Part shown: in pieces, positions 23,074-31,413 of the stretch
How the letters are laid out: each line of letters begins with the position of its first letter
Numbering within the stretch: the stretch's first letter is position 1
Origin: Lysobacter silvisoli
Lineage (GTDB): Bacteria > Pseudomonadota > Gammaproteobacteria > Xanthomonadales > Xanthomonadaceae
Length of the DNA: 64,000 nt
Assembly (NCBI RefSeq): GCF_003382365.1
Contig: NZ_QTSU01000003.1
Location: 310,001-374,000 of the forward strand
Direction: 5' to 3'
Notes under the pieces: generated by a model
Database searches by the model: none
Seen by the model: only the letters and a program-made list of their open reading frames with translations
Told to the model about the DNA's origin: nothing
Position numbers and translations under genes: made by a program

Positions 23074-24449
23074 GGACGCGGTCGCTGCGCTGGCGCCTGA
23101 CCTGGGTGCTGCTCAAGGCCGTGTCGGTGGCCTGGCTGGTGTGGATGAGCTGCCAGATGTGGCAGCAGCGCAGCGAGCGCACCGGGCTGTGGGATGCGTC
23201 CTTGCACGTGATCGCCGACCAGATCCTGGGCTCCATGCCCGATGGCCTGGAGCGCCTGCCCGCGCCCGCGCCGCGCGCGCCGCAGCCGGGCACGCGCGAC
23301 TGGAAAATGAGCTTCCAGGTCTGGGTGGGCGGGCGCAACGTGGTGCATTCGGCGGCGGCGCCGGCCGAGGCGCTCAAGCCCGACTTCCGCGACGGCTTCG
23401 CCACCCGCGAGATCGGCGGCGAGCGCTGGCGCGTGTACAGCCTGACCGATCCCAAGCGCGGCATCGTGGTCCAGGTCGGCCGTTCCAAGTACCAGATCAT
23501 CGACGAAATGCGCGGCTGGATGGCCTGGAGCGCGATGGCCGCGGCGCTGCTGTTCGTGCTGTTCGGCATCGCCGTGTGGGTGGTGATCGGGCGCTCGCTG
23601 CGGCCGCTGACCGCGCTGCGCAAGACCATGCTGGAGCGCAAGCCGCTGGACCTGACCCCGTTGCAGGCGCCGGGCCTGCCCAGCGAATTCCGGCCGCTGG
23701 TGGATGCCTTCAATGCCCAGCTCGAGCGCGTGGACGCGGCCGTGCAGCACGAGCGCCGCTTCATCGCCGACGCCGCGCACGAGCTGCGCACGCCGCTGGC
23801 GGTGCTGACCGCGCATGCCGACCTGGCCCTGCGCGCGGATACGATCGAGGAAAAGAACGCGGCGCTGCAGCGCCTGAGCGCGGGCGTGCAGCGCAGCGCG
23901 CGCCTGTCGGAACAGCTGCTGGATCTGGCGCGCCTGGACGCGGGCGCCGACATTCCCACGCTGCGGCCGGTGCTGCTGTCGGAGCTGGTGGTGCTGGTGG
24001 TGCGCGACTTCGAAACCCTGGCCCGCGACCGCCGCCAGCGCGTGAGCCTGCTGTCGCAGCCCAGCACCATCCTGGGCGACGTCGACCAGCTCGGCATCCT
24101 GCTGCGCAACCTGATCGACAACGCGGTGCGCTACGCCGGCGAAGACGGCCAGGTGTCGGTGTCCTGCCTGCCCGCGCAACGCGACGGTGTGCACGGGGTG
24201 GAGCTGCGCGTGGCCGATAACGGCCCCGGGGTGGCCGCCGACGACCGCGGCCGCATCTTCGACCGCTTCTTCCGCGTGCCGGGCCAGTCTGCGCCGGGCC
24301 GCGCCGAAAGCGGCAGCGGCATCGGCCTGTCGCTGGTGGCGCGCATCGCCCAGATCCACGGCGCGCGCATCGAGCCCTGCGACGGCATCGACGGCCGCGG
24401 CTTCTGCATCGCGGTGTTCTTCCCGGCCGCGCCCGATCCGGGGGCGTGA
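23070..24449 (+). CDS. Sensor histidine kinase (QseC-like)
   Basis: This is a 459-residue membrane kinase with two membrane helices, about 8-28 and 151-173, enclosing a periplasmic sensor of about 120 residues of the QseC/PmrB N-terminal type (QVWVGGRNVVHSAAAP, then GERWRVYSL). A short linker follows, then HisKA with His237 in FIADAAHELRTPLAVL. The ATPase domain has the N box (LRNLIDNAVRY), D-x-G (VADNGPGV) and the G2 box (GSGIGLSLVARI). It is coupled to the regulator gene ahead. It should phosphorylate that regulator on an envelope signal. Confidence 0.92.
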   Translation: MRTRSLRWRLTWVLLKAVSVAWLVWMSCQMWQQRSERTGLWDASLHVIADQILGSMPDGLERLPAPAPRAPQPGTRDWKMSFQVWVGGRNVVHSAAAPAEALKPDFRDGFATREIGGERWRVYSLTDPKRGIVVQVGRSKYQIIDEMRGWMAWSAMAAALLFVLFGIAVWVVIGRSLRPLTALRKTMLERKPLDLTPLQAPGLPSEFRPLVDAFNAQLERVDAAVQHERRFIADAAHELRTPLAVLTAHADLALRADTIEEKNAALQRLSAGVQRSARLSEQLLDLARLDAGADIPTLRPVLLSELVVLVVRDFETLARDRRQRVSLLSQPSTILGDVDQLGILLRNLIDNAVRYAGEDGQVSVSCLPAQRDGVHGVELRVADNGPGVAADDRGRIFDRFFRVPGQSAPGRAESGSGIGLSLVARIAQIHGARIEPCDGIDGRGFCIAVFFPAAPDPGA

Positions 24450-24549
24450 GCCCGACCCAGGCGAAATCGCAATCCAGGCTACTGACAGGGCGCTGTCAGC
24501 AGCGCCCGCGCAGTCTGTGCCGGTGCGAACGGCACGGGCGGAGCGCGAC

Positions 24550-25146
24550 ATGGACCGGCAACGACGACGAATCCTGCAGTGGTCGCTGGCGGCCCAGGCG
24601 ACGGCGTTGGCCGCCGCGCTGCCCGGCTGGCCGGCGCACGCCCACGAGCCCACTAACGGATCTACGCCCATGCCCAACGCACGCGACGGACGCCACGATT
24701 TCGACTTCTACCACGGCCGCTGGCAGGTCAAGAACCGGCGCCTGAGCCAGCGCCTGGCCGGCAGCGACGAGTGGATCGAGTTCGACGCCATCGACGAATG
24801 CAAGCCGGTGCTGGGCGGGCTGGGCAGCATCGACCGCTACACCACCGACTGGGGCGGCGGCATCGTCGGCATGGCCCTGCGCCTGTACCGGCCGCAGACC
24901 CGGCAATGGCATGTGTACTGGGCCAGCGATCGCGACGGCGTGCTGGAGCCGCCGCTGGTCGGCGCCTTCCACGACGGCGTCGGCGTGTTCGAAGGCCGCG
25001 AAGCGCACGAAGGCCGCCTGTTGCCCTCGCGCGCGGTGTGGTCGCAGATCACCCCCACCAGCCTGCGCTGGGAACAGGCGCTGTCGCCCGACGAGGGCAA
25101 GACCTGGGAAACCAACTGGGTCATGCACATGACCCGCCTGGCCTGA
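24550..25146 (+). CDS. Exported DUF1579-like protein, possible Tat substrate
   Basis: The 198-residue protein begins MDRQRRRILQWSLAAQATA, a basic region followed by a hydrophobic stretch, which could be a signal of the twin-arginine kind (RR then a hydrophobic core ending PAHAHE). The mature domain starts DGRHDFDFYHGRWQVKNRRL and continues with CKPVLGGLGSIDRY, FYxGRW-type residues and WHVYWASDRDGVLEPP. It is a lipocalin-like DUF1579 fold whose biochemical role is unknown. It is a close relative of the N-terminal half of the next gene, so they arose by duplication. It starts about 100 bases after the kinase gene. Confidence 0.75.
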   Translation: MDRQRRRILQWSLAAQATALAAALPGWPAHAHEPTNGSTPMPNARDGRHDFDFYHGRWQVKNRRLSQRLAGSDEWIEFDAIDECKPVLGGLGSIDRYTTDWGGGIVGMALRLYRPQTRQWHVYWASDRDGVLEPPLVGAFHDGVGVFEGREAHEGRLLPSRAVWSQITPTSLRWEQALSPDEGKTWETNWVMHMTRLA

Positions 25147-25212
25147 AGCCGCACCGCAGCGAGCCGCACGCATCCCCACCCCCGCGCCCGCCCGGGCGCA
25201 GCGAGAGACGTC

Positions 25213-26526
25213 ATGAACGACAACCGCGCCAACGATGGCCGTCACGACTTCGATTTCTTCCACGGCCGCTGGCTGCTGCGCAACGAACGCCTGCGCCAGC
25301 GCCTGGTCGGTTCCGACGACTGGGAAACCTTCGCCGCCACCCAGAGCTGCGAACCGATCCTGGGCGGCCTGGGCAACCTGGACGACTTCGTCACCGACTG
25401 GGGCCGTCCGGGCCAGGGCGAGAAGTTCCTGGGCATGACTCTGCGCCTGTTCAATCCCGAAACCCGGCAATGGAGCCTGTACTGGGCCGGCAACCACGAC
25501 GGCGTGCTGGAGCCGCCGGTGGTGGGCGCGTTCAAGGACGGCGTGGGCACTTTCGTCGGCGCCGCCGAGCACGAGGGCCGGCCGGTGCTGGCGCGTTTCA
25601 CCTGGGACCGCATCAGCGCCAACACCGCGCACTGGCACCAGGCGTTTTCCGCCGACGGCGGCAAGACCTGGGAGACCAATTGGCACATGTGGATGCGGCG
25701 CATGGACGAGCACGATCGCCTGGTCCACGACGACGCGGTGATCGAGCTGCGCCAGTACACCCTGCAGCCCGGTCGTCGCGAGGAACTGGAGCGCTTGTTC
25801 GACCGCGAGTTCGTCGAGCCGCAGGAAATGGTCGGCATGCACGTGATCGGCCAGTTCCGCGATCTGGACGACGACGACCGCTACGTCTGGCTGCGCGGCT
25901 TCCCGAGCATGGCCGCGCGCGCGGCCTCGCTGGACGCGTTCTACACCGGCCCGGTCTGGCAGCGCCACCGCGACGCGGCCAACGCGACCATGATCGACAG
26001 CGACAACGTGCTGCTGCTGCGCCCGGCGCGCGCGGGCTCCGGCTTCCGCGCGGCGCCGGCGGCGCGCGCGGCGGTGGACGGGGCGCGCAACCAGCGTTCG
26101 CTGTACGTGGCCGGCATCTGCTCGCTGAACTCGCCGGCGGAGGAAGGCTTCACCGACCTGTTCGACACCGCGTTCGCGCCGCTGCTGCGCGCCTCGGGCG
26201 CGGAGCTGGTGGCCACCTACCTTACCGACCCCAGCCCCAACACCTTCCCGCGCCTGCCGGTGCGCGAGGGCGAGCGGGTGTTCGTGTGGTTCGCGCGCTA
26301 TGCCGACGAGGACCATTGGGCCCGGGCCACGCGCGCGCTGAACGAAGATCCGCGTTGGCGCGACACCCTGGTGGAGGCGATGTTGGGCGATCTCACGGCC
26401 GCGCCGACGATGCTGCGGCTGGGGCCGACGGTGCGGTCGGAGTTGGGCGATGCGGGACGCGTAGGCGCCACCACCGATGCTGGCCGCGACAATGACGCGG
26501 AGGCGGAGCTGGCCTACGCGGTGTGA
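25213..26526 (+). CDS. DUF1579-like domain fused to NIPSNAP-like modules
   Basis: The 437-residue protein has no signal peptide. Residues 1-170 repeat the domain of the previous gene (DGRHDFDFFHGRWLLRNERL, ILGGLGNLDDF, WSLYWAGNHDGVLEPP). From about residue 177 comes a NIPSNAP-like ferredoxin fold (VIELRQYTLQPGRREELERL, then DDDRYVWLRGFPSMAARA). A second, more divergent module occupies about 300-400 (SLYVAGICSLNSPAEEGFTD, then FVWFARYADEDHWARA). NIPSNAP modules are dimeric alpha/beta barrels with unclear roles in bacteria, sometimes small-molecule binding or monooxygenase-like. The fusion with DUF1579 next to a stand-alone copy is unusual. It is the cytosolic counterpart of its exported neighbour. 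Confidence 0.75.
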   Translation: MNDNRANDGRHDFDFFHGRWLLRNERLRQRLVGSDDWETFAATQSCEPILGGLGNLDDFVTDWGRPGQGEKFLGMTLRLFNPETRQWSLYWAGNHDGVLEPPVVGAFKDGVGTFVGAAEHEGRPVLARFTWDRISANTAHWHQAFSADGGKTWETNWHMWMRRMDEHDRLVHDDAVIELRQYTLQPGRREELERLFDREFVEPQEMVGMHVIGQFRDLDDDDRYVWLRGFPSMAARAASLDAFYTGPVWQRHRDAANATMIDSDNVLLLRPARAGSGFRAAPAARAAVDGARNQRSLYVAGICSLNSPAEEGFTDLFDTAFAPLLRASGAELVATYLTDPSPNTFPRLPVREGERVFVWFARYADEDHWARATRALNEDPRWRDTLVEAMLGDLTAAPTMLRLGPTVRSELGDAGRVGATTDAGRDNDAEAELAYAV

Positions 26527-26534
26527 CTCGCATG

Positions 26535-26722
26535 CTTCGGGGTAGGAGCTGCGTGAGCTGCGACTGCGAATCCGCAGCTACGGCGCGACATCAAGAGCAT
26601 TCGCGCTACGCGCTCACCCCCTCACCCTGACCCTCTCCCGTAAACGGGAGAGGGGACGCATCCGAAGCCGCTGCTTTAAAGTCCTCTCCCGCTTGCGGGA
26701 GAGGGGTCGGGGTGAGGGCCGC
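26535..26722. repeat. REP element and paired CTCTCCCG palindromes
   Basis: About 300 bases between genes have no coding frame. They contain GGGGTAGGAGCTGCGTGAGCTGCG, the phrase ATCAAGAGCATTCGC, and two palindromes CTCTCCCGTAAACGGGAGAG and CTCTCCCGCTTGCGGGAGAG bounded by CCCCTCACCC and GGGGTGAGGGC. It is a truncated version of the composite repeat at 4382, lacking the three T-rich hairpins. Confidence 0.8.
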
Positions 26723-26824
26723 CCCGCCGCACCTCCACTCAAGCAAGGCCACCATGCCGACCACCCGCCATCGCCAGAACCCCGCCCCGCTTGAGACCCA
26801 CCCCCGGGCGCGGGATCATGCGGC

Positions 26825-27529
26825 ATGCGCCGCGCCGACCGACTGTTCCTGCTGATCCATGCCCTGCGCGGACGCCGTCAAGCGATCACCGCCCAGCAGC
26901 TCGCGCAGACGCTGGAGGTCTCGCTGCGCACGGTCTACCGCGACGTGGCCGATCTGCAGCGCTCCGGCGTGCCCATCGAAGGCGAGGCCGGCGTGGGCTA
27001 CGTGCTGCGCAAGGGCTCGGACATCCCGCCGCTGATGTTCAGTCCCGACGAACTCGAAGCCCTGGTGGTCGGCACGCGCTTCGTCCGCGCCTTCGGCGGC
27101 GAGCGCCTGGGCGCAGGCGCCACCGCGGCCCTGCTCAAGATCGAGGCGGTGCTGCCGCCGGAGCTCAAGGAGCGCAGCCGCCGCACCCGGATCTTCGCGC
27201 CCAAGCTCGGCGACCGGATCGAAGCCAGCGGCCTGATCGACGTCCTGCACGAGGCGATTTCCGAAGGCCGGGTGCTGCGCATGACCTACCGCGACGGCGA
27301 ATCGCGCAGCAGCCAGCGCGAGATCGAACCGCTGTGCCTGTCGTTCTGGGGCGGCAGCTGGACCTTGGGCGCCTGGTGCCGCCTGCGCGGGGATTTCCGC
27401 AACTTCCGCCCCGACCGCATCGTCGATCACGCCGCCACCGGCGAGCGCTTCCAGGACGGCGCCGAACGCGGCCTGACCGCCTACCTGCGCTCGGTCGGCG
27501 CCGATCCGGCCGCCGCCGAGCAGGTCTGA
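26825..27529 (+). CDS. YafY-like transcriptional regulator (HTH plus WYL domain)
   Basis: This is a 234-residue DNA-binding protein. An N-terminal HTH_11 domain (LLIHALRGRRQAITAQQLAQ, then EVSLRTVYRDVADLQRSGVP) is followed by a WYL domain from about 140 (VLRMTYRDGESRSSQREIEP, then WGGSWTLGAWCRLRGDFRNF). WYL domains bind ligands such as nucleic-acid fragments and regulate stress and defence genes; YafY relatives are mostly uncharacterised. The nearby genes give no clue to its target. The ATG at 26825 gives the standard family N terminus MRRADRLFLLIH. Confidence 0.9.
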   Translation: MRRADRLFLLIHALRGRRQAITAQQLAQTLEVSLRTVYRDVADLQRSGVPIEGEAGVGYVLRKGSDIPPLMFSPDELEALVVGTRFVRAFGGERLGAGATAALLKIEAVLPPELKERSRRTRIFAPKLGDRIEASGLIDVLHEAISEGRVLRMTYRDGESRSSQREIEPLCLSFWGGSWTLGAWCRLRGDFRNFRPDRIVDHAATGERFQDGAERGLTAYLRSVGADPAAAEQV

Positions 27530-27656
27530 GCGCGGCGAACGAGCGTGGCGGCGAACGCGATTCGACAGTAGAACCGTGTTCGCCGGCGCACCGTTCCGCC
27601 GCACGCTGCGGCCCCAAAAGCCCGGTTTCCGCCACCGGTTGCTGTATGAAAGCGAA

Positions 27657-27670
27657 AAAAAGCGCTTTTT
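27657..27670. promoter_or_regulatory. Perfect 14-bp palindrome AAAAAGCGCTTTTT
   Basis: An isolated A/T-flanked palindrome lies about 105 bases ahead of the HU-like gene, in its probable promoter region. One further matched pair on each side occurs after a mismatch (CG...CG). It could be an operator or DNA-bending site; it lacks a loop long enough for a terminator. Confidence 0.35.
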
Positions 27671-27775
27671 CGACCTTCCGACGCTTGGCGTGGCCGCGAT
27701 GTTGCCCTACATTCCGCCTTGCCGAGGGGGTTTCCTGGCAACCCATCCATTCAATCGAGTACCACCGGGACATAT

Positions 27776-28162
27776 ATGGCGACGAAGAAGAAAGCTGTTG
27801 CGAAGAAGAAGGCCGCTCCGAAGGCTGCTGCCAAGCCGGCCGCCCCGAAGCCGATCAAGGAAGCCCTGAGCAAGTCGGGCCTGGTCGCGCATCTGGCCGA
27901 AACCACCGGCGTGGTCGCCAAGGACGTGCGCGCGATCCTGGGCGCGCTGGAAGGCGCCGTGCACGCTTCGATCAACAAGAAGGGCGCCGGCGCGTTCACC
28001 CTGCCGGGCCTGCTGAAGATCACGGCCGTCAACGTGCCGGCCAAGCCGAAGCGTAAGGGCATCAACCCCTTCACCAAGGAAGAGCAGTGGTTCGCCGCCA
28101 AGCCGGCGTCGGTGAAGGTCAAGGTGCGTCCGCTCAAGAAGCTCAAGGACGCCGCGGCCTGA
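27776..28162 (+). CDS. HU-like DNA-binding protein with Lys/Ala/Pro-rich N-terminal tail
   Basis: This is a 128-residue nucleoid protein. The first 35 residues are a basic tail (MATKKKAVAKKKAAPKAAAK) like those of eukaryotic H1 and of some proteobacterial histone-like proteins. An HU-type dimerisation helix pair follows (SKSGLVAHLAETTGVVAKDV, then AILGALEGAVHAS) and the beta arm region (GAFTLPGLLKITAVNVPAKP). The arm keeps a proline where the HU intercalating proline sits; the sequence ends KPLKKLKDAAA-like basic. It belongs to the HU-related group rather than canonical HU. A strong terminator follows within 50 bases. It is expected to be abundant, which fits the isolated monocistronic arrangement. 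Confidence 0.85.
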   Translation: MATKKKAVAKKKAAPKAAAKPAAPKPIKEALSKSGLVAHLAETTGVVAKDVRAILGALEGAVHASINKKGAGAFTLPGLLKITAVNVPAKPKRKGINPFTKEEQWFAAKPASVKVKVRPLKKLKDAAA

Positions 28163-28210
28163 TCGCTGCGACACCTTGCGCGGAGCGCGGCGCCAGCCGC
28201 CTCCGCAGCA

Positions 28211-28243
28211 CAAACGGGCCGCCTCTGCGGCCCGTTTGTTTTT
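28211..28243 (+). terminator. Intrinsic terminator of the HU-like gene
   Basis: A perfect 12-bp stem CAAACGGGCCGC/GCGGCCCGTTTG with the loop CTCT is followed by TTTTT. It lies 48 bases after the stop codon. It is the clearest Rho-independent terminator in the window. Confidence 0.92.
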
Positions 28244-28283
28244 GCGGCCCTGCCCCCAATCGGTGCCGCCTCGATCGCCCCTT

Positions 28284-28787
28284 GTAGGAGCGGCGCAAGC
28301 CGCGACCGCGCCAATGCGATCCACCGCGCCAGCCCGGCAGCCGAGACATCACGGTCGCGGCTCACGCCGCTCCTACCCCAAAGCCCGCGTCTCAATTCAT
28401 CCGCAGCGTGATCGCCTTCAGCCGGCCGTGGACCTGCCGCATTTGCTCCCTGTAGGAGCGGCGCAAGCCGCGACCGCGCCAATGCGATCCACCGCGCCAC
28501 TGCAGCCGGCCGAGACATCACGGTCGCGGCTCACGCCGCTCCTACCCCAAAGCCCGCGTCTCACTCATCCGCAGCGTGATCGCCTTCAGCCGGCCGTGGA
28601 CCTGCCGCGTTTGCTCCCTGTAGGAGCGGCGCGAGCCGCGACCGCGCCAATGCGATCCACCGCGCCAGCGCCGCCGGCCGAGACATCACGGTCGCGGCTC
28701 ACGCCGCTCCTACCCCGAAGCCCCGGCTCAAATCACCCGCAGCGTGATCGCCTTCAGCACCGCGCGCGTGCGGTCGCGGGTGTCCAG
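28284..28787. repeat. Tandem 168-bp repeat containing regulator gene tails
   Basis: Three units begin with GTAGGAGCGGCGC at 28284, 28452 and 28620, exactly 168 bases apart. Each holds GCGACCGCGCCAATGCGATC, an inverted REP (GCGGCTCACGCCGCTCCTACCCC) and a stretch that, read on the minus strand, encodes (R/V)LKAITLR plus two residues and a stop. In unit 3 that stretch is the genuine end of the response-regulator gene at 28728-29360; in units 1 and 2 it is a tail without a gene (minus strand QVHGRLKAITLRMN). REP pairs have therefore been amplified together with a gene 3' end. Confidence 0.85.
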
Positions 28788-29360
28788 CTTCTCCAGGATC
28801 ACCGACACGTAGTTCTTGACCGTGCCTTCGGCCAGGAACATGGCGCGGGCGATCTCCTTGTTGGAGTAGCCGCCGGCCATCAGCCGCAGCACCGAGACCT
28901 CGCGTTCGCTGAACAGCGCGCGCGGCGCGTCGTCGGCGTGGTAGCGGTAGCGCGCGCGCACCGGCTCGGTGCTGACCGGCTGCAACAGGGTGTCGCCGCC
29001 GGCCACGCGCACGATCGCCTCGTGCAGGTCTTCCGGCGCGGCGTCCTTGAGCAGGAAGCCCTGGGCGCCGGCCTCGGTCGCGCGCAGCAGCAGCTCGCTG
29101 TCGTCGAAGGTGGTCAGCAGCAGCACCGGGGTGCGGTCGCCGCGCTCGCGTAGCCGCTCCAGCGCGGCGATGCCGTCCACGCCGGGCATGCGGATGTCGC
29201 TGAGCACCACGTCCACCGGCGTGTCCTGCAAACGGTCCAGCAGGGCCTGGCCATCGTCGGCCTCGAACGCGATTTCCACGCCCTGGCGTTCCAGCAGCGC
29301 GCGCAGGCCGGCGCGGACCAGGGCCTGATCGTCGGCCAGGGCGATGCGCAGCGCGCTCAT
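28728..29360 (-). CDS. NarL/DesR-type response regulator
   Basis: This is a 210-residue regulator with a receiver domain (Asp10/Asp11 in LADDQ, phospho-acceptor Asp55 in VVLSDIRMPGVDG, Thr in LLLTTFDD, Lys in GFLLKDAAPE) and a LuxR-type helix-turn-helix (about 148-205: FSEREVSVLRLMAGGYSNKE, then AEGTVKNYVSVILEKL). The kinase gene overlaps its start by 4 bases. The pair resembles DesKR/LiaSR-like systems that respond to membrane state. Its 3' end forms part of a tandem repeat array, with two orphan copies of the tail downstream. Confidence 0.93.
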   Translation of the reverse strand: MSALRIALADDQALVRAGLRALLERQGVEIAFEADDGQALLDRLQDTPVDVVLSDIRMPGVDGIAALERLRERGDRTPVLLLTTFDDSELLLRATEAGAQGFLLKDAAPEDLHEAIVRVAGGDTLLQPVSTEPVRARYRYHADDAPRALFSEREVSVLRLMAGGYSNKEIARAMFLAEGTVKNYVSVILEKLDTRDRTRAVLKAITLRVI

Positions 29361-30508
29361 GCCGGCAGCTCCGCTTCGATGCGCAGCGCACCGTGCACCG
29401 TGCTGCTCAGCGCCAGGCGGCCGCCGGCGGCGGCCACGCGCTCGCGCATGCCGGCCAGGCCGTTGCCCTCGCGCAGCGGTCCGCGCAGGCGGCCGTCGTC
29501 TTCCACGCTCACGCGCAGCAGGCGGCCGTCGCGAACCACGGCCACCTGCACACGCTCGGCGTCGGCGTGGCGCGCGCTGTTGGTCAGCGCCTCCTGCACC
29601 AGGCGCAGGAGGGTCTCGGCCAAGGCCGGATCGGTGAGGTGCACGTCCTCGGCAATGGACAGCTCCAGCCGCGGCCGCGGCAGCGGCGCGGCCAGCGCGC
29701 GCAGGGCGGTGGCCAGGTCCAGGCCGCGCGAGTCGCGCATGGCCTGCACCACGTTGCGGATGTCGCCCAACAGTTCGGACGACAGGCGTTGGGCGATGGC
29801 GATTTCCGGCCGCTTGGCATAGTCGGGATCGGCAGCCAGCGCGCGCAGGTTCAGGGTCATCGCGGTGAGCTTGTGTCCGGCCACGTCGTGCAGCTCGCGC
29901 GCCACGCGCAGGCGCTCGGCGTCGCGCGCGCTGTCGGCCAGCAAGGCGCGCGTGGCCAGCAGATCGGCGTTGACGCGAGCGAGCTGGTCGCGCGCATCCT
30001 CGGCGCTGCGCGCATAACGCGCGACCAGCGCGGCGAAGGATTGGAAGCCGGCGAAGATCAGCACCACGATCAACGCCGCCCGGTGTTCGCCGGCGCGCAG
30101 CACCAGGTACAGGCCCAGGTCGATGGCCAGCACCGCGGCCACGGTCCAGCGCGCCGGATAGACCATGGCCAGCTGCGCGGCCAGGATCACCAGCAGCGCC
30201 GGCGCGGTGCCCGCGCGCGGCGCCAGTCCGGCCACGACCAGGGCGCTCACGGCCTGAGTCGCGAGCAGCAGAGCGCGCGCGGTGTGCTGCGCCGGGCGCA
30301 GGAAATCGCCGATCAGGAACGCCGCGGCGAAGCCGGCCATGGCCAGCCACACCGCCGGGGTGCCGCGGCTCTGCTCGAAATTCAGCGACAGCGCCACGGC
30401 CAGCCAGGTCAGCAGCGCGGGCAGGTTCAGCGGTTGGAACAGCACGCGCAGCACCGGCTGGCCGGCGGCGACGCGGCCCATGACGGAAAAGGATTCGGGG
30501 AGGGGCAT
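29357..30508 (-). CDS. DesK-like membrane sensor histidine kinase
   Basis: This 383-residue kinase has five or six membrane helices in the first 160 residues (LLTWLAVALSL, WLAMAGFAAAFLIGDFL, LLATQAVSALVVAGLA, ALLVILAAQLAMVY, VLAIDLGLYLVL, LIVVLIFAGFQSFAALV) and almost no periplasmic domain. This is the plan of kinases that sense the membrane itself. HisKA_3 follows with His207 in ARELHDVAGHKLTAM, then an ATPase domain (VQEALTNSARHADAERV, then EDDGRL and GNGLAGMRERVAAAGG). The ATG at 30508 removes an implausible N-terminal extension. It is coupled to the regulator gene by a 4-base overlap. Confidence 0.9.
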   Translation of the reverse strand: MPLPESFSVMGRVAAGQPVLRVLFQPLNLPALLTWLAVALSLNFEQSRGTPAVWLAMAGFAAAFLIGDFLRPAQHTARALLLATQAVSALVVAGLAPRAGTAPALLVILAAQLAMVYPARWTVAAVLAIDLGLYLVLRAGEHRAALIVVLIFAGFQSFAALVARYARSAEDARDQLARVNADLLATRALLADSARDAERLRVARELHDVAGHKLTAMTLNLRALAADPDYAKRPEIAIAQRLSSELLGDIRNVVQAMRDSRGLDLATALRALAAPLPRPRLELSIAEDVHLTDPALAETLLRLVQEALTNSARHADAERVQVAVVRDGRLLRVSVEDDGRLRGPLREGNGLAGMRERVAAAGGRLALSSTVHGALRIEAELPA

Positions 30509-30654
30509 GCGGCCATGCTGCGGCGCGCCGGCGTCCGCTGGCAACGGCCGCGCAGCGAAAAGTGACTTCCGGCAGGTCGCGGCGGTGACCGCGGGCACTG
30601 CGCTGCTCCGGCGTCGAAGCGGAGCCTGTGCTCATCCCAGCCGGAGCCGCCGCC

Positions 30655-31374
30655 ATGACCGCCTACCAGACCCTAGTCGCCGTGCACGGTGCCGTCGGCA
30701 CCCTGGCCCTGGCCACGTTCTGGACCGCCGCCGCCGCGCGCAAGGGCAGCGCGCTGCACCGTCGCGCCGGCCAGATCTATCTGCTGGCGATGGTCGGCAT
30801 CCTGCTCACCGCCGTGCCGATGGCGCTGTGGCGCTACAGCCGGGGCGACGTCTACACCGCCGCATTCCTGGGCTATCTGACCGCGATCACCGCCAACGGC
30901 GTGTGGGCGGCGTGGCGCGCGATCCGCGACAAGCACGACGTGGTGCGTTACACCGGGCCCGTATACGTGGCCTCGGGCCTGCTCGCCTTGGCCGCCGGCA
31001 TCGGCGTGCTCGCGCTGGGCCTGAAGGACGGCTCGCCGCTGTTCATCGGCTTCTCGTCCATCGGCCTGTACGTCGGCTACGACACCTTGAGCAAACGCCT
31101 GCGCCGCGAGCGCCTGGCCGCGCGCCCGCGCTGGTGGATGACCGAGCATTACAGCGCGATGCTGGGCAACGGCATCGCCACCCATATCGCCTTCCTCGCC
31201 ATCGGCTTGCCGCGCCTGCTGCCGGCGGCGAACGGCACCACGCTGCATTATTTCGCCTGGTTCGGCCCGCTGCTGGTGGCGGTGATCGCCAAGCTGATGC
31301 TGGACCGCAAGTACGCCGCACCTCGACGTGCGTCGCCGGCGGCCGTCGTCGCTGCGCGTTCGACCGCGGTTTGA
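30655..31374 (+). CDS. DUF2306-like membrane protein
   Basis: This 239-residue integral membrane protein has six or seven helices. The start TAYQTLVAVHGAVGTLALATFW and the following KGSALHRRAGQIYL carry the His-rich pattern of the DUF2306/YozB-like heme- or quinone-associated membrane families (helix His, then H-RR-G-x-x-Y). A further His pair occurs in EHYSAMLGNGIATHIAF. The function is unknown. It is divergent from the DesK-like kinase gene, which may regulate it, and it is followed by another membrane protein gene after 39 bases. Confidence 0.7.
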   Translation: MTAYQTLVAVHGAVGTLALATFWTAAAARKGSALHRRAGQIYLLAMVGILLTAVPMALWRYSRGDVYTAAFLGYLTAITANGVWAAWRAIRDKHDVVRYTGPVYVASGLLALAAGIGVLALGLKDGSPLFIGFSSIGLYVGYDTLSKRLRRERLAARPRWWMTEHYSAMLGNGIATHIAFLAIGLPRLLPAANGTTLHYFAWFGPLLVAVIAKLMLDRKYAAPRRASPAAVVAARSTAV

Positions 31375-31413
31375 TCGCGGACCTTTTCCTGCTACTCACA
31401 GAGCACCGATGCC

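Noticed and set aside
28284-28787. Possible CRISPR array (regular 168-bp spacing)
   Set aside because: The units are almost identical throughout, with no short repeats plus unique spacers, and no cas genes are present; it is a REP tandem duplication.
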